The translations under genes were made by a program, and so were the position numbers. Shown here one piece after another: positions 9,414 to 21,172 of a stretch of 64,000 nt of DNA. The stretch comes from Lotus japonicus. Taxonomy: Eukaryota; Streptophyta; Magnoliopsida; Fabales; Fabaceae. The stretch spans positions 39,395,176 through 39,459,175 of the forward strand of contig NC_080046.1 in NCBI RefSeq assembly GCF_012489685.1, written 5' to 3'. Numbering within the stretch: position 1 is the stretch's first letter; the number at the start of each line of letters is the position of its first letter. The notes beneath the pieces are model-generated. The model had not been told where the DNA came from, searched no databases, and saw nothing but the letters and a program-made list of their open reading frames with translations.

Positions 9414-10621
9414 TGTAAGATCAAGTTTTGATCTAGTAGTACAACTCTATGTTTTGATGATTACAAATTAACCTTTTGATATGAACAATTGTGGTACTCT
9501 AACGTGTTTTTCTGAGTGTGCTATTTACAGGCTCTGACCTCAACTCAATCTCACACAAATCAGAAGCACTGTGTATAAAGAGTGACCCAAGCAACGCTTT
9601 CGCATTCACCATGTTCAGTATGAACAGTGGAAAAGCTTCAGAAGTTCTGAAGTTATACAAACTCTGATGAGGACTCAGTCACTAGAAGCTCTGAAGATCC
9701 AGAAGTTCTGATAACCAAGAAACACTGAAGGTTCAGATGTTCTGATGGTGTAGAAGACTCTGAAGATCCAGAAGCTGAATAGTGGAAACTCTGAAGTCCA
9801 GAAGCAAGAAACTCTGAAGGCCATGTTCTTCCCTTTGAGTTCAGAATCAGAAGAAACAATGGTCAGAGGATCTGTGCTTTCCCTCTGACTCTGATCAACC
9901 GGCTTCACAAGTTCCAATACGAAGCATTCCTCTGATCAGAAGTCTCCTAGGTTAAAAGGTCAAGTCACTATCCAAGTACAAAAGCAAGTGTACCTTCCTG
10001 ACGACCTACCTAACGTTCTCAGCCACAGCAGAAGCTGGATTTTCCAGAACTGCCCTCCAACGGTAGCATTTCCCATGCATTGCTCAACCCTAATCCTTGG
10101 AGTATATATAGAGGCTGAAGATTGAAAGAAGCGGCTAGAAGCAATACATACGCGCAAGACATATTCGAATTATTCTAAGCTTTCTTTCATCTGAAATTCA
10201 TTGAGTTTACTATTAGCTTTTTAGAAGCAAATCTCTTGTAAACAATTCTTTGATAAACAGTTTGTTTAGTTCCTTTAGGAGATCAAGGTTGATCGGATCC
10301 TAGAGAAGACTAAGAGAGTGAATCTTAGTGTGAGCTAAGTCAGTGTAATTGTTAGTCACTTGTAGGTTTCAAGTGCAGTTGTAACTCTTACCTGATTAGT
10401 GGATTGCCTTCATTCTAAGAAGGAAGAAATCACCTTAACGGGTGGACTGGAGTAGCTTGAGTGATTTATCAAGTGAACCAGGATAAAATCCTTGTGTGCT
10501 TTTCTATCTCTTATCTTTTGCACTAAAGTTCTCGAAAGATTCGTCAAAATCTTTAAGGTGAAAGTTTTGTACTGAAAACGTTATTCAAACCCCCCCCTTT
10601 CTACCGTTTTTCATACCTTCA
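9414..10621 (+). repeat. SireA1 3' LTR (1208 bp)
   Basis: It starts TGTAAGATCAAG directly after the polypurine tract and ends ACCTTCA, and matches the other SireA LTRs end to end. It opens with a near-palindrome GATCAA-GTT-TTGATC. U3 is full of TCTGAAG/TCTGATG repeats, CCAACGGTAGC lies near 10055, and a TATATATA box is at 10103-10110. A C-tract (CCCCCCCC) lies near the 3' end. Confidence 0.95.
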
Positions 10622-11434
10622 TTTTTTAATGAGGCATCCCTCGATGTACAAAAGTCTTTTACAAATGAAATACAAAAAGGATATTCACCAGCAATACTCC
10701 GAATTCAAAAGATATGGTCGCCCGGTGGGAAAAAATCCCCGAAGATGGCAATCCCAACACAACCTTGATGTCTGGGGATCGCTCCGGGAAAGTCCGGCGC
10801 GAACCGGTGCTATCCAAATAGCAACTCAACTAACACGTCACGTTCGCTCGGCGGGAAAAATTCCCCGAAGGTAGCAATCTCAACACGACCTTGATGTCTG
10901 GGGATTGCTCCGGGAAAGTCCGGCGCGAAACGCTGACCTCTCGTTGGCGATATGTGCGGGAAAGCGACTCATCCCCAAAATGGGACGGGTCCCTTATCCC
11001 CTTAGTCTCCCCGAAATCTGGGAATACGAGGCCTCCCCGAAATATGGGCGAGAAAATAAACTAGGCATAAGTCTGGGTAAACTCATGTGGCCATTGGGCC
11101 CCCAGCAGTGTAAGCCCTTGGCGGGATGAAACCGCCAAGGCCGCGGGATGAAACCGCCAAGGCCACACCTGATCTTACAGGAAATATTGGTATGAAAGAA
11201 AGCCTCAAAATGAGCAAAAGTCCTAGTTTCTTCGGCACACCTTCAAATCGCTACACGAACGCAAGGCGAAAATTCCTAAAAAATTGCCTAAATGGCGACG
11301 GGCAAACGAAAAATTGCCTAAATGGCGACGGAAAGTCGCAAGACGAAGTCAAAATAAAGAAAAAATTATAACAACATTAATTCATTACAAAAAATGTATT
11401 GATATTTACAAAAGATGACAAAACATAGTTATCT
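10622..11434 (-). repeat. Tat 3' non-coding region with tandem and direct repeats
   Basis: No ORF on the minus strand. Two imperfect copies of a unit of about 120 bp lie at about 10728-10805 and 10850-10927 (shared CTTGATGTCTGGGGAT and CTCCGGGAAAGTCCGGCGCG). A short repeat GGGATGAAACCGCCAAGGCC is doubled at about 11123-11163, and a 30-bp unit AAATTGCCTAAATGGCGACG is doubled at 11281-11330. Tat elements are known for variable tandem repeats in the 3' untranslated region that can seed satellites. Confidence 0.6.
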
Positions 11435-13851
11435 TTACATTGACGATTTTCCCCTCTCAATTTTAGCAGCAGCAGCAAAATGCTCGGCAGTGAAGCCCGG
11501 AGGATCGTCAGGGCCAGCAAGCCCATGTGGGGTAATCTTCTTGAAAGCTCTCATTCCATCAAGGTTAATTCATTGATAGAGATGTTGGACTTGAGCCTTG
11601 GCAAGAAAGAAGCCACGGCCACGTTCTGCCACGACCTCAGCAGCAACGTCAGCTGCCAACCTGGCTTGAGAGGTCTTGGTCTTGGAGTCCATATCTGCGA
11701 GGGCCTGGTTTTCTGCCTCAAGTTGCGACCTCACGTCAGCCAGGGCTTCATTCGTCGTTCCCAACTCGCTCTGAAGGAAAGCGATTTCTTGGCCTTGAAG
11801 GATGCAAGGAGCCTTGCCTGCGTTGATTGACTCCATTTTTTCTTTCACTTCTTGCTGAAGTTCATACCAATCCATATCCAATTCATCTGTCCTTTCCTTA
11901 CAAGCAGCCATGTCCTCGTCGTAGTAGCTCATCTCAACGCCCACGTTGGTCAGTTTCCTCGTTTGAGCTGCCACTTGGGTCAACAACTTGTCCCATTCTT
12001 TGTGAGCCTCCTGCGTGGCCACGCGGTAACTGTCAGCCTCTTGTTGAAGTTTCTCCACTTCTGCGGCGGGAGTTGAGTCTTGGGATAGTTGGGCAAAGAG
12101 GCACCCCGCTCGTAAGAGGTGGTCGAGGGCTTCCTGCGCTGCGATGTCAAGGTCAGGAATCTCGGCTACTCTCATATTGCCAAGGAAGGCGTTAGACAAC
12201 ATAAAGTCGATGAGGGAAGGTTCTTGACTCGCTGAAGGTCTCGTTTGGTCGCCGGAAATAGCATAGTTAGTTTCAGCATTGGGGGAGCAAAAGACTGGCG
12301 ACCCTTGGGAGTTCGCACCTTCGTCCTGAGGGCTCGCTGATCGAGCAAGAGATGCTCCAGCTGGGTTCGTCTCGATTGGATCACGAGAAGGAGTTGTTTG
12401 GGGAGAATTTGCAGAAGGCTATTGACCAGCGGAAACCCCCTCCGGGCAAGGTGAGGACTCAGCACCGCCCAATTGCTTCGGCGTCTCTTCGCCCGCCAGG
12501 TGTGGGGCGGACGCTTCGTCAGTTGGGGGTCTCTCGCCTTTCTTTTTCTTCTTTTTCTCTAGGCGTGGGGCGGACGCTTCACCAGTCGAAGATTTCTCGC
12601 CTCTCTTTTTGTTTTTCAACTTTCGGGGCGAGGAAGTCTCGACCCCGGGTTTTCCCTCTGAACTGGGGTTAACTTCTTTGGATTTCTGGGACCTCTTCGG
12701 GGGGAAGGCGGAGCGGCACCACCATGGAGTCTGGGAGCTAGGTCGTCAGTAGGCTGCAATGCGGCCACACCCGGTGTAGCCTCATCAGTCCCAGCTGCGC
12801 CGGGAACGGGGTCAGTTGAAGAAGATCCTTTGACCTTCTTCGACGGAAGAGCGGCAGTCTCGACTTCAGAATCGGCGGCGGCGCGTTTCCTCTTGCTCAC
12901 CTGGGTATTGAAAACAGGAGGAAACCTGAGTGGATCGGCAGTTAGGGCGCGCTGTAATGCGGCCGCAGTAAAGTCAATCCCTTCTAGGAGGGTGTCGAGT
13001 GTGTTTTCGCGAGCGGCTTCGAGCATGGCTTTGTCTTCATTGTCCAGTGATGTGTCGGCTGGTGGAGGAACGTCGCGAGGATCCTCGGTCCAGTAAAGAG
13101 GAAATGAAGCAGTCCCATCCCGACGTGTGAAAGCTTCAGGATAGGAGGGGTGCACGATTATGCAAAAATATCGGCGCCCGGGCCCCATTTTGATATTACT
13201 CTTATAAGGATGGAGACGCTGTCGACCCGTTCGGGACTTCAGGGATACCCACCCGGGAGTCTCAGCTTTCAAGGATCTTGGTTCCACGCCATAGAAGTAA
13301 AAGAAATGAGAGGTTTTGGCTTCAAGGTTGATGGCATCACACAGGATCTCGTAGCATCGGGCGAAGGCCCAAGCGTTCAAATGAAGTTGGCTTGGGGCCA
13401 CGTTGATTTCTCTCAAAACCTGGCAAAGAAAGGGGGAGAAGGGTAGTTTGATCCCTAGGTCAAGAAAGAAGTACTCATAAACGTAGAAGAAGTGGGGCTC
13501 TTCCGCACCTTGCTCGAGTATGCGGCACTTCCAGGGGCGACGGCTGCTCAAGCCCCTGCTGGTGATAAGGATATCCTCGAGAGATTTTTCACGGCAAAAC
13601 CCTCCGGCTCGGCGTACCAGCTCGGCGATGGATTTGTCAGTGGACAACTCAGAGGGTTGGCAGATGGCTTTCAGAACGGGTTCTCTGGTGGCGGACGAAG
13701 GGAGGGTAGAAAGAATTTTGTGCCATAAGGCATTCTTTTCGTTTTCATGAAGGGGATGCCCCCCGGCAGGAGGAGGAATGGCCGGGGCGTGGGATGTTTG
13801 AGCGGGGCTTTGGAGTCGTGAGGATCTTTTGGTGCGGCGTTGAGGAGTCAT
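11435..13851 (-). pseudogene. Tat extra ORF downstream of pol, gypsy-type transposon domain plus coiled coil
   Basis: ATG at 13851; the frame is open to 12616 (411 codons), shifts, and continues with stops at 12419-12421 and 11570-11572 to a TAA at 11435-11437, about 800 codons in all. The N-terminal part (PFSPFLCQVLREINVAPSQL, then HLNAWAFARCYEI) resembles the Pfam family 'putative gypsy type transposon' (PF04195-like) of plant retroelement accessory ORFs. A Lys/Arg- and Pro-rich linker follows, then a coiled coil (about 12200-11580, AEVEKLQQEADSY). It is in the same orientation as pol, 1.04 kb downstream, with its own leader. Function unknown. Confidence 0.65.
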
Positions 13852-14890
13852 CTTTTTGCAGAAAGGAATTGAGATGGAAGAGGGGAAGATGCTGAGGTAA
13901 TAGCTTGGTTAACTTTGCAAGGCTGTGGAGGGTTTCAAAAGTGGCAAGTGAGAGAAAGGAGTTGAATTTAAAGGTTAGGATAAGAGCGGTTGGGAGAACG
14001 TGCCTCATCATGGCAAAGGTGGAATGATTATCTCAGGAGACGTGACACTGATTTTGGGGAAACGGGGGTGCCGCACTAAATGAAAGCCGCAACGGCTGCT
14101 GCCGATTGGTTGAAATTCAAATTGTTAAAGTTGTGATGTGACTAGAAGGGACATGTCAAAGGTAGCGGTTGAGATTTAGGGGATTCACTGACCCTGGTGT
14201 CATTTCAAGGCTTGACGCGTGGGATGGACACAACACGCGACAGAGTATCCTGATTCAAGGCACGTGCGTAACTATGTTGAGGCGGGAGGACTAGAAGCCT
14301 TCTCCACAAGCCAACTTGTGTACTTGGATCGCCCGGAAGAGGAGGGCACGGTTGGAGATCCAAAGTGTTGATTGTGAAGGCTTTATTTATTACGCCATGT
14401 TGGCCATTATTTTTCACTTCTAGAGTTTTCAATATTCTTAGGGATTTCGCCTTATTTCTTACTTAAAGACACACTTAGCTCTCATGTTTCGAGCTCGGTT
14501 TCTTGTGGACTTGTGGACTGGGCGAGACCCCAGGGAACCTGACCTTTGGCAGGGAACGCGCCATGACATTGGGCCACCCTCCCCGAGGCCCAACTGGCCC
14601 ATTTATGCAGGTTAAAGGCGCCAAAGCCCAACCCCACTTCTATAAATAGGGGGAAATACCAATTGTAAGGGACTCTTAGCTCATTTGAACATTTATAGCA
14701 TTGAAGTTCAGTTACACTTTCTCTCTCTAAGCGGTTAGAGCTTCTCTTTCTGAGCTTTCTCATCACCTTTCTCATACTTTGGGTACTACCTTCCCTTTAT
14801 ATGTTCTAGCATGGAACATTCGCCATACTTGTAATGTTCCATTTGATTAATAAAACACTTTGATTTGGCAATACTTGTTCTACTATATGC
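13852..14890. promoter_or_regulatory. Tat spacer between pol and extra ORF, promoter-like signals on both strands
   Basis: No convincing coding sequence. On the + strand TATAAATA at about 14642-14649 is followed some 200 bp later by AATAAA (about 14849), an arrangement like the U3-R part of an LTR but opposite to pol. On the minus strand TATAAAG occurs at about 14796-14802 and AATAAATAAA near 14382-14391. Just upstream of the extra ORF the minus strand is pyrimidine-rich, like a leader. Whether this is a bidirectional promoter or an old LTR remnant cannot be settled here. Confidence 0.35.
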
Positions 14891-17800
14891 TTATCCGATT
14901 TTAACTTCATGCAACATTGGCTTATACTCTTTCAAGTACTTTCCATTTATTGTTACACGTCGACATTGACCACCCAATTCCTTAATCGAATAAGCGTTAT
15001 TAGAAAGCACTTTCTCGACTTTAAACGGACCTTCCCAATTGGGGGCCCATTTGCCATAGTTTCTATCTTTTTAATCCACCGGCAGAATGACTTTCCAAAC
15101 GTAATCACCAACAATAAAAGATCGAATTCTAACCTTTTTGTTATACGCTTTTGCAATGTGATCCTTTTTCCTGGTTAAAACGTCTAAGGCCAATAGTCTT
15201 TCTTCGTCGAGATTTACCAACTCATCGAGCATCATATTCCAATAATCTTCACTAGGGATCGCTTCTTGCCTTTGGATTCTACAAGATTGCAAATAAACTT
15301 CTGCTGGCAAAACTGGCTCCTGACCATATGCTAGTCGAAAAGGTGTTGCCCTCGTGGCTTCCCTAGGCGAATTTCGATAAGCCCGTAGAATCTGGCCTAA
15401 AGTCTCATGCCAACTTTTGGGTTTTCGACCCACATGTTTTTTGATCAAAATGATCACGATTTTGTTGGCAGCCTCCACTTGACCATTTGCTTGGGCATAG
15501 TAAGGGGTTGAAGTTAGGAGTTTTAGGCCCCAAGACTCCGCGAATGATGCTACTTTTCGACCTACAAACACCGTGCCTTGATCTGTTGTGAGTGATTCTG
15601 GTAGGCCAAATCGATATATAATGTGATTTTGTCTAAAATTGATCACTGTATCTTGAGTAACGTTTTGCAATGGAATGGCCTCCACCCACTTAGTGAAGTA
15701 ATCTATAGCCACAATTATGTATTTGTGTTGCCTTGACGAAGCTGGATTAATTTCGCCAATTAAATCTAAGGCCCAACCTCTGAATGGCCATGGTTTGATG
15801 ATGGAATGCAACTCGCTGGCTGGCACATGCTGGATCCCTGCGTGCTTCTGACAATCCTGACATCCCTTTGCATATTCGATGCAGTCTTTCATGATAGTTG
15901 GCCAGTACATGCCTTGTCGAAATAAGATCCACTTCATTTTGGCTCCCGCTTGATTAGCGCCACATAATCCATCGTGCACAGCTGAGATTGCCATGAAGGC
16001 ATCATCCTCACTTAAGCACTTTAGCAAGGTTCCATCGACATTTTTCTTGAACAATTCGTTGCCCATAATGGTATAATTTAACGCCCTGTACTTGATTTTC
16101 CTGTCCGTGGTTCCTACAGGATTTTGCAAATAGTCAACGATGGGCTTTCTCCAATCATTGGGTGTCAAGTTATCAATTACCAGGATGTCGAGATCCAGTG
16201 GATTTAACTTTTCTTTGACTTCGATCAGTTCCTTCAACCTGTCTTTATCTACCGTGTACCCGGAAGCAATTTGTGCCAATTCGTTGGCTTCTTGATTGTC
16301 TATTCTAGGTACGTGGCCGATTCCTGCTTGGTTGAAATTTGCTAATAGCCCCATGGCCTTAACGCAATACCTGGATAGGTTTTCACTGACACACTTATAT
16401 TCTTTGGTAAGTTGTTTTATTACCAATTCTGAATCGCCTTTTATAATGACGTTCTTGGCCCCTAAAGCCAATAAGATTTCGAGGCCAGAGATTAAAGCCT
16501 CATATTCGGTTTCGTTGTTAGAACAATTCTCTCGAATCCTAAACATGAACTTAGTGGGGATGCGTTGTGGGGATATGATAAGCATTCCAATCCCTGATCC
16601 CTTTCTATGGCTTGAGCCGTCGAAAAACAACTTCCAAGGCTGAATTCCTATATAGGTTATAACGTCTTTAGGCAATGTGTGGTCCGCCAAGAAGTCTGCT
16701 ACTGCTTGTCCCTTGATTGCTTTCAAAGGGACATACGTAAGTGAATATTCGGTTAGAGCTAAAGCCCATTTACCAATTCGACTATGCAAGATAGGTTTGG
16801 ACAACATGTTCTTTATTATGTCATAATGAGAAAAAACCATTACATCAACTGGCTTTATATAATATTTCAGCTTCGTACAAGAGAAATATAGACACAAACA
16901 CAGTTTCTCGATCATAGTGTATCGAGTTTCCGCATCATTCAAAATACAACTTAAATAAAAGATGGCTCTTTCGATACCATTTTCATCCTCTTGAGCTAGC
17001 ATGCTTCCAATGGTTTCTTCTGTCACCGAAATGTATAGCCTCATTGGCTTTCCTTTTATAGGTGGCATCATCACTGGAGGGCTTGACAAGTATTCCTTGA
17101 GCTCTTCGAAGGCCTTCAGGTGCTCTGCTTCCCACCGGAATGTTTCTTCCTTCTTGAGTCGAAGAAGCGGGGAAAAGGTCTTGGTCTTCACACTGAGGTT
17201 GGCAATGAACCTTCTAAGGAAGTTGACTTTCCCCAGTAATGACTGCAACTGCTTCTTACTGGTGGGTGGGCTCGTGTCGAGAATATCTTTGGCTTTGTTT
17301 TTGTTGATCTCGATGCCCTTTTTGTGCACCACAAAGCCCAAAAAATCACCAGCAATTACACCAAAAGCACACTTGAGGGGGTTCATTTTTAAACCATGCT
17401 TCCTCATTCTTTCGAACGATTTTCTTAGATGCAACAAGTGGTCATCTCTTGATGGAGATTTTACCACTATGTCGTCGATATAAACCTGCATAAAAGTTTC
17501 AATAAAGTCATGGAAAATGGTATTCATTACCCTTTGGTAGGTCGCGCCAGCGTTTTTCAATCCAAATGGCATGACCACCCACTCATATGTCCTTAAGGCA
17601 CCAGGACATCGAAAAGTTGTCTTCGACACGTCTTCTTTGGCAATAAGAATCTGGTTGTAGCCACAATAGCCATCTAACAAACTCAAATACTCATGGCCAG
17701 CCGCAGAATCAACCATCATTTCAGCAATAGGCATGTGATACTCATCTTTGGGCGTAGCAGCATTCAGATCGCGAAAGTCAATACAAACTCTCATCTTGCC

Positions 17801-18517
17801 ATTTTTCTTGATCACTGGGACTACGTTGGCTAGCCAATCGACATATCTGGCCGTTCTAATGAACTTGCACCTCAGGAGCCTTTCGATTTCTTCTTTGATC
17901 TTCACCAAGATATCTGGGTGGAACCTTCTAGGCAACTGTTTCACTGGCTTCTTGTCTTCTTTGATTGGTAGTTGTAATTTCACCAATTCTCGACTGAGTC
18001 CGGGCATTTCATCATAGTCCCAAGCAAAACAATCTTTGAACTATTTTAGCAAATCCACCATTCTGCCTTTGAGCTCTGGATCAATGAGAGCACTTATGTA
18101 GGTTGGCCTTTTCTTCGACCCATCACCCAGATCTATTTCCTCCAAAGGATCCTGAGCCTCCATCTTTTTTATGGTATCTACTAGAGGCTTTTCGAACCCC
18201 AGAGGACCATCGTCATAGATGCAATCCAGCCTTAGATCGCACAAGTCTTCTATGCTTTCTTCACCTGGCTTATTTTCCAAGCACAAGTCATCCTCCATTT
18301 CTTGAATCATCATTTCGACAGGCACAATTGAAGTATCAATTTTTCCTTTGATGGCCGCATTCCCAGCCATTCTGTCGGCCTCCAGAGCCGTTTTTACCTT
18401 ATTCTCGGCCGCGTAAGCCGAAATTCGATCTAGGCTCGAATTAATTATCATTATGTGGTTCTGCCACTTCCTTAGTGGCATCTTTATCTTCCTCACTCTG
18501 CCATCCATCCATGGCAT
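14891..18517 (-). pseudogene. pol: Tat pol: RT, RNase H, archaeal-type RNase H, integrase
   Basis: One minus-strand frame from 18517 to the TAA at 14891-14893, interrupted by TAG at 18041-18043 and TAA at 15071-15073. The main open part (978 codons from 18007) shows RT (FRDLNAATPKDEYHMP; catalytic YIDDIVV about residue 176), a Ty3-type RNase H, then a second RNase H with WKLFFDGSSHRKGSG and NNETEYEAL, the Tat hallmark. Integrase follows with C..C of the zinc region (CQDCQKH) and D, D, E in WALDLIGE, TTDQGT and GQVEAAN. The end YGKWAPNWEGPFKVEKVL lies beyond the last nonsense codon. It copied element RNA and inserted the DNA; now inactive. Confidence 0.88.
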
Positions 18518-19532
18518 CTGCCTTGCATGACTGATTGAGATTCAAACCTCGAATGGGGTCCAAGGTCACAGAGTACTCTGAGTAAGGATTGAAGAACTGG
18601 TTGGCCACTGTATCCAAAGGAGCAATTGTAGCCAGATTCTTTTCGAAGTTCTTCTTGTCGACGTAGCCTGCTTCTGCTAGGTAATAGCTCTGATCTGCTT
18701 GTACATTCTCGACCACTCCATCTGCTTTCCAAATGGAGATCCTTTGATGTAAGGTAGAAGGCACTGCCCCTACTCCATGGATCCATTCTCTGCCCAACAA
18801 CAAGTTGTAGTTGGCCTTTGAAGGCACAGAAATGAAAAGGGTGGATCTGCTTACTGTACCTATAGTTATGTTCAACATGATTGCACCCATGGACGTGCTT
18901 GTCTTACCTTCATAATCTGATAAGACCATATCATGAGGGATCAAGTCTGCCTCTGTTTTACCCAACTTCTTTAGCATAAATCTGGGCATTAGATTAATTG
19001 CGGCTCCGCCGTCGACTAAAACCTTGTTGACTCCTTTGTCTTCGACTTTGGCCCACACAAACAGGGGTTTCAAATGGCTCTTCATGTGATCTGAAGGCCT
19101 TCGGAAAATAGCTCTGTCATCCTCGACCGCCCATTTCTGCATCACATAGTAACATAGGGGATTGTCATCAGCTTCTTCTTCGACGTAATAGTCCTCGTCG
19201 CCTTCAGTTACCTCTGATATCTTGTCGAAATCAGCAGGCAGAATTGATGCTACACATGATATGTTGAGGTATTCTCCATCACTATCGTCGAAATCTTGGA
19301 GCATATCTTCATCTTCATCCTCAGCTGTGACCTTTGCCTTATCCTTGGTTGTACTTGGTGGCATGGGCATTCCCTGTTTGATGGCATGATCGAGCTGGTT
19401 TATGATTGACGCCACACTGGGTTTACCATCACTTTCCTCTGGCTTGATATCACATAGCGAGCGAAACTTGCCACCCCTGTCTCTCTCAGCTTTCCTTTTT
19501 CTTAGGAAGCGTCGAAATTGGGTCCTTGTCAT
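18441..19532 (-). pseudogene. Tat protease region
   Basis: A 363-codon minus-strand frame starting MTRTQFRRFLRKRKAERDRG. The aspartic protease motif is VLVDGGAAINLMP, followed by LLLGREWIHGVGAVPS, as in Tat/Ogre proteases. It ends in another frame from the RT ORF and overlaps it by 77 bp. In related Ogre elements an intron lies between protease and RT; here I see only a frame change and cannot tell intron remnant from frameshift. Confidence 0.75.
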
Positions 19533-19892
19533 CTGCTCTGGCCCATAATATTTTTTGAGCCATATGAGTATGTTCTTGACACACGGGAATTGTTGACATA
19601 AGAAGACCCTTGCCCCAAATCAATCTTCTGCCACTTTTGGTGTGGCTTTGGTTTTGGGGGTGCTGGCCAAAACCATTGGTTTATGGGCAAGTCAGCATTG
19701 GGGACATAGGACTTGTCCTTACCCTTCCAACTTTGGCCCTTCTGGCCATCATTTTCTTTAGACTTCTCGAACCATTCTTCATGAGGGTATTTGAGCCTCC
19801 TAGCCATAGGTACCTTCTTCTGATAGTGCCTTTTCATCTAAGAGTCCTGATAAGCCTTAGATGCTGACTTTCGAATACAGCGCTACACCTGG
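19529..19892 (-). pseudogene. Tat gag-protease linker fragment
   Basis: A minus-strand frame (MKRHYQKKVPMARRLKYPHE ... YVPNADLPINQWFWPAPPKP) lies upstream of the protease in a different frame. In-frame TAG codons near 19838 and further up show decay. It is cut at 19892 by the SireA2 insertion; the rest of gag should lie to the right of SireA2, outside the window. Confidence 0.6.
19888..19892. repeat. Presumed left target-site duplication of SireA2 (CCTGG)
   Basis: The five bases directly before the SireA2 LTR. The matching copy should follow the SireA2 3' LTR outside the window, so it is unconfirmed. Confidence 0.5.
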
Positions 19893-21100
19893 TGTAAGAT
19901 CAAGTTTTGATCGAGTAGTACAACTCTATGTTTTGATGATTACAAGTTAACATTTTAGTATGAACAATTATGGTACTCTAACGTGTTTTTCTGAGTGTGC
20001 TATTTACAGGCTCTGACCTCAATTCAATCTCACACAAATCAGAAGCACTGTGCATAAAGAGTGACCCAAGCAACGCTTTCGCAACATCTATGTTCACTCT
20101 GAACAGTAGAAATGCTTCAGAAGATCTGAAGTCATACAAGCTCTGATATGGACTCAGTCACTTGAAGTTCTGAAGATCCAGACGTTCTGATGACCAAGAA
20201 ACTCTGAAGGTTCAGATGTTCTGATGGTGTAGAAGACTCTGAAGATCCAGAAGCTGAATAGTGGAAACTCTGATGTCCAAAAGCAAGATGACTCTGAAGA
20301 CCTTGTACTTCCCTCTGAGTTCAGAATCAGGAGATACAACGGTCAGAGGATCTGTGCTTTCCCTCTGACTCTGATCAACTGGCTTCACAAGTTCCAACAT
20401 GAAGCATTCCCCTGATCAGAAGTCTACTAGGTTTAAAGGTCAAGTCACTATCCAACTACAATAGCAAATGTACTATCCTGACGACCTACCTAACATTCTT
20501 AGCCACAACAGAAGCTAGAATTTCCAGAACTGCCCTCCAACGGTAGCATTTCCATGCAGCGTTCAAACCCTAATCCTTGGAGTATAAATAGAGGCTGAAG
20601 ATTGAAAGATGTGGTTGGAAGAATTACACACGCGCAAACTATATTCAAAACCTTCTAAGCATTCTTTCATCTGAATTCATTGTGTTTACTATTAGCTTTT
20701 CAGAAGCAAATCCTTTGTAAACATTCTTTCTTAAACAGTTTGTTTAGTTACCTTTAGGAGATCAAGTTTGATCGGATCCTAGAGAAGACTAAGAGAGTGA
20801 ATCTTAGTGTGAGCTAAGTCAGTGTAATTGTTAGTCACTTGTAGGTTTCAAGTGCAGTTGTAACCTTTACATGATTAGTGGATTGCCTTCATTCTAAGAA
20901 GGAAGAAATCACCTTAACAGGTGGACTGGATTAGCTTGAAGGATTTATCAAGTGAACCAGGATAAAAATCCTTGTGTGCTTTTCTATCTCTTATCTAAGC
21001 ACTTAGTTCTCGAAAGATTTGTTAAAATCTTTAAGGTGGAAGTTTTATCTTGAAAACGTTATTCAAACCCCCCCCCTTTCTACCGTTTTTCATACGTTCA
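19893..21100 (+). repeat. SireA2 5' LTR (1208 bp)
   Basis: It runs TGTAAGATCAAG ... ATACGTTCA and is immediately followed by a primer-binding site. TATA box TATAAATA at 20583-20590, with CCAACGGTAGC about 45 bp upstream. Same TCTGAAG-rich U3 as the other SireA LTRs. Confidence 0.95.
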
Positions 21101-21102
21101 AT

Positions 21103-21114
21103 TGGTATCAGAGC
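21103..21114 (+). other. SireA2 primer-binding site (initiator tRNA-Met)
   Basis: TGGTATCAGAGC two bases after the LTR, complementary to the 3' end of plant initiator tRNA-Met, where minus-strand synthesis starts. Confidence 0.9.
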
Positions 21115-21172
21115 GCAAGTTCTGATTACCACACCTAACAGTGTTCAGTGATCCGGGCCGGTGTGAAAAACA

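Larger units (their letters stand above)
1..10621 (+). mobile_element. SireA1: Sirevirus (Ty1/copia) LTR retrotransposon, 5' end outside window
   Basis: Order is gag, pol (protease-integrase-RT-RNase H, the copia order), envelope-like ORF, antisense ORF, repeated polypurine tracts, 3' LTR. An envelope-like gene after pol and several GGGGGAG tracts before the 3' LTR are Sirevirus traits. The window opens inside gag; comparison with SireA3 places base 3 at about gag codon 64. The element ends at 10621 with ...TTCA and is followed by a T-run (10622-10626) that may be half of its target-site duplication. Two single-base nonsense changes (gag 54-56, envelope-like 5746-5748) make this copy defective, while pol is fully open. 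It sits in the 3' region of the minus-strand Tat element. Confidence 0.93.
10622..19892 (-). mobile_element. Tat-lineage Ty3/gypsy element, decayed, both ends missing
   Basis: On the minus strand the order is protease, RT, RNase H, a second RNase H, integrase, an extra ORF, and a repeat-rich 3' region. RT before integrase shows Ty3/gypsy, and two RNase H domains mark the Tat lineage (Ogre/Retand type). Its gag side is cut by SireA2 at 19893 and its 3' side by SireA1 at 10621; the sequence at that junction (GCCTCATTAAAAA on the minus strand) still looks like Tat 3' non-coding DNA, and no LTR is recognised here. Several frameshifts and stops make it the most decayed element, as expected of the oldest host layer. 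Confidence 0.85.

Noticed and set aside
9653..9859. Minus-strand ORFs in SireA LTRs (also 20154-20339, 34255-34461, 41993-42199)
   Set aside because: They come from the TCTGA-type repeats of U3, their starts and lengths change between copies, and no promoter or domain is seen.
10629..11371. Three plus-strand ORFs in the Tat 3' region
   Set aside because: They arise from duplicated repeat units, have no recognisable domain, and lie opposite to the element.
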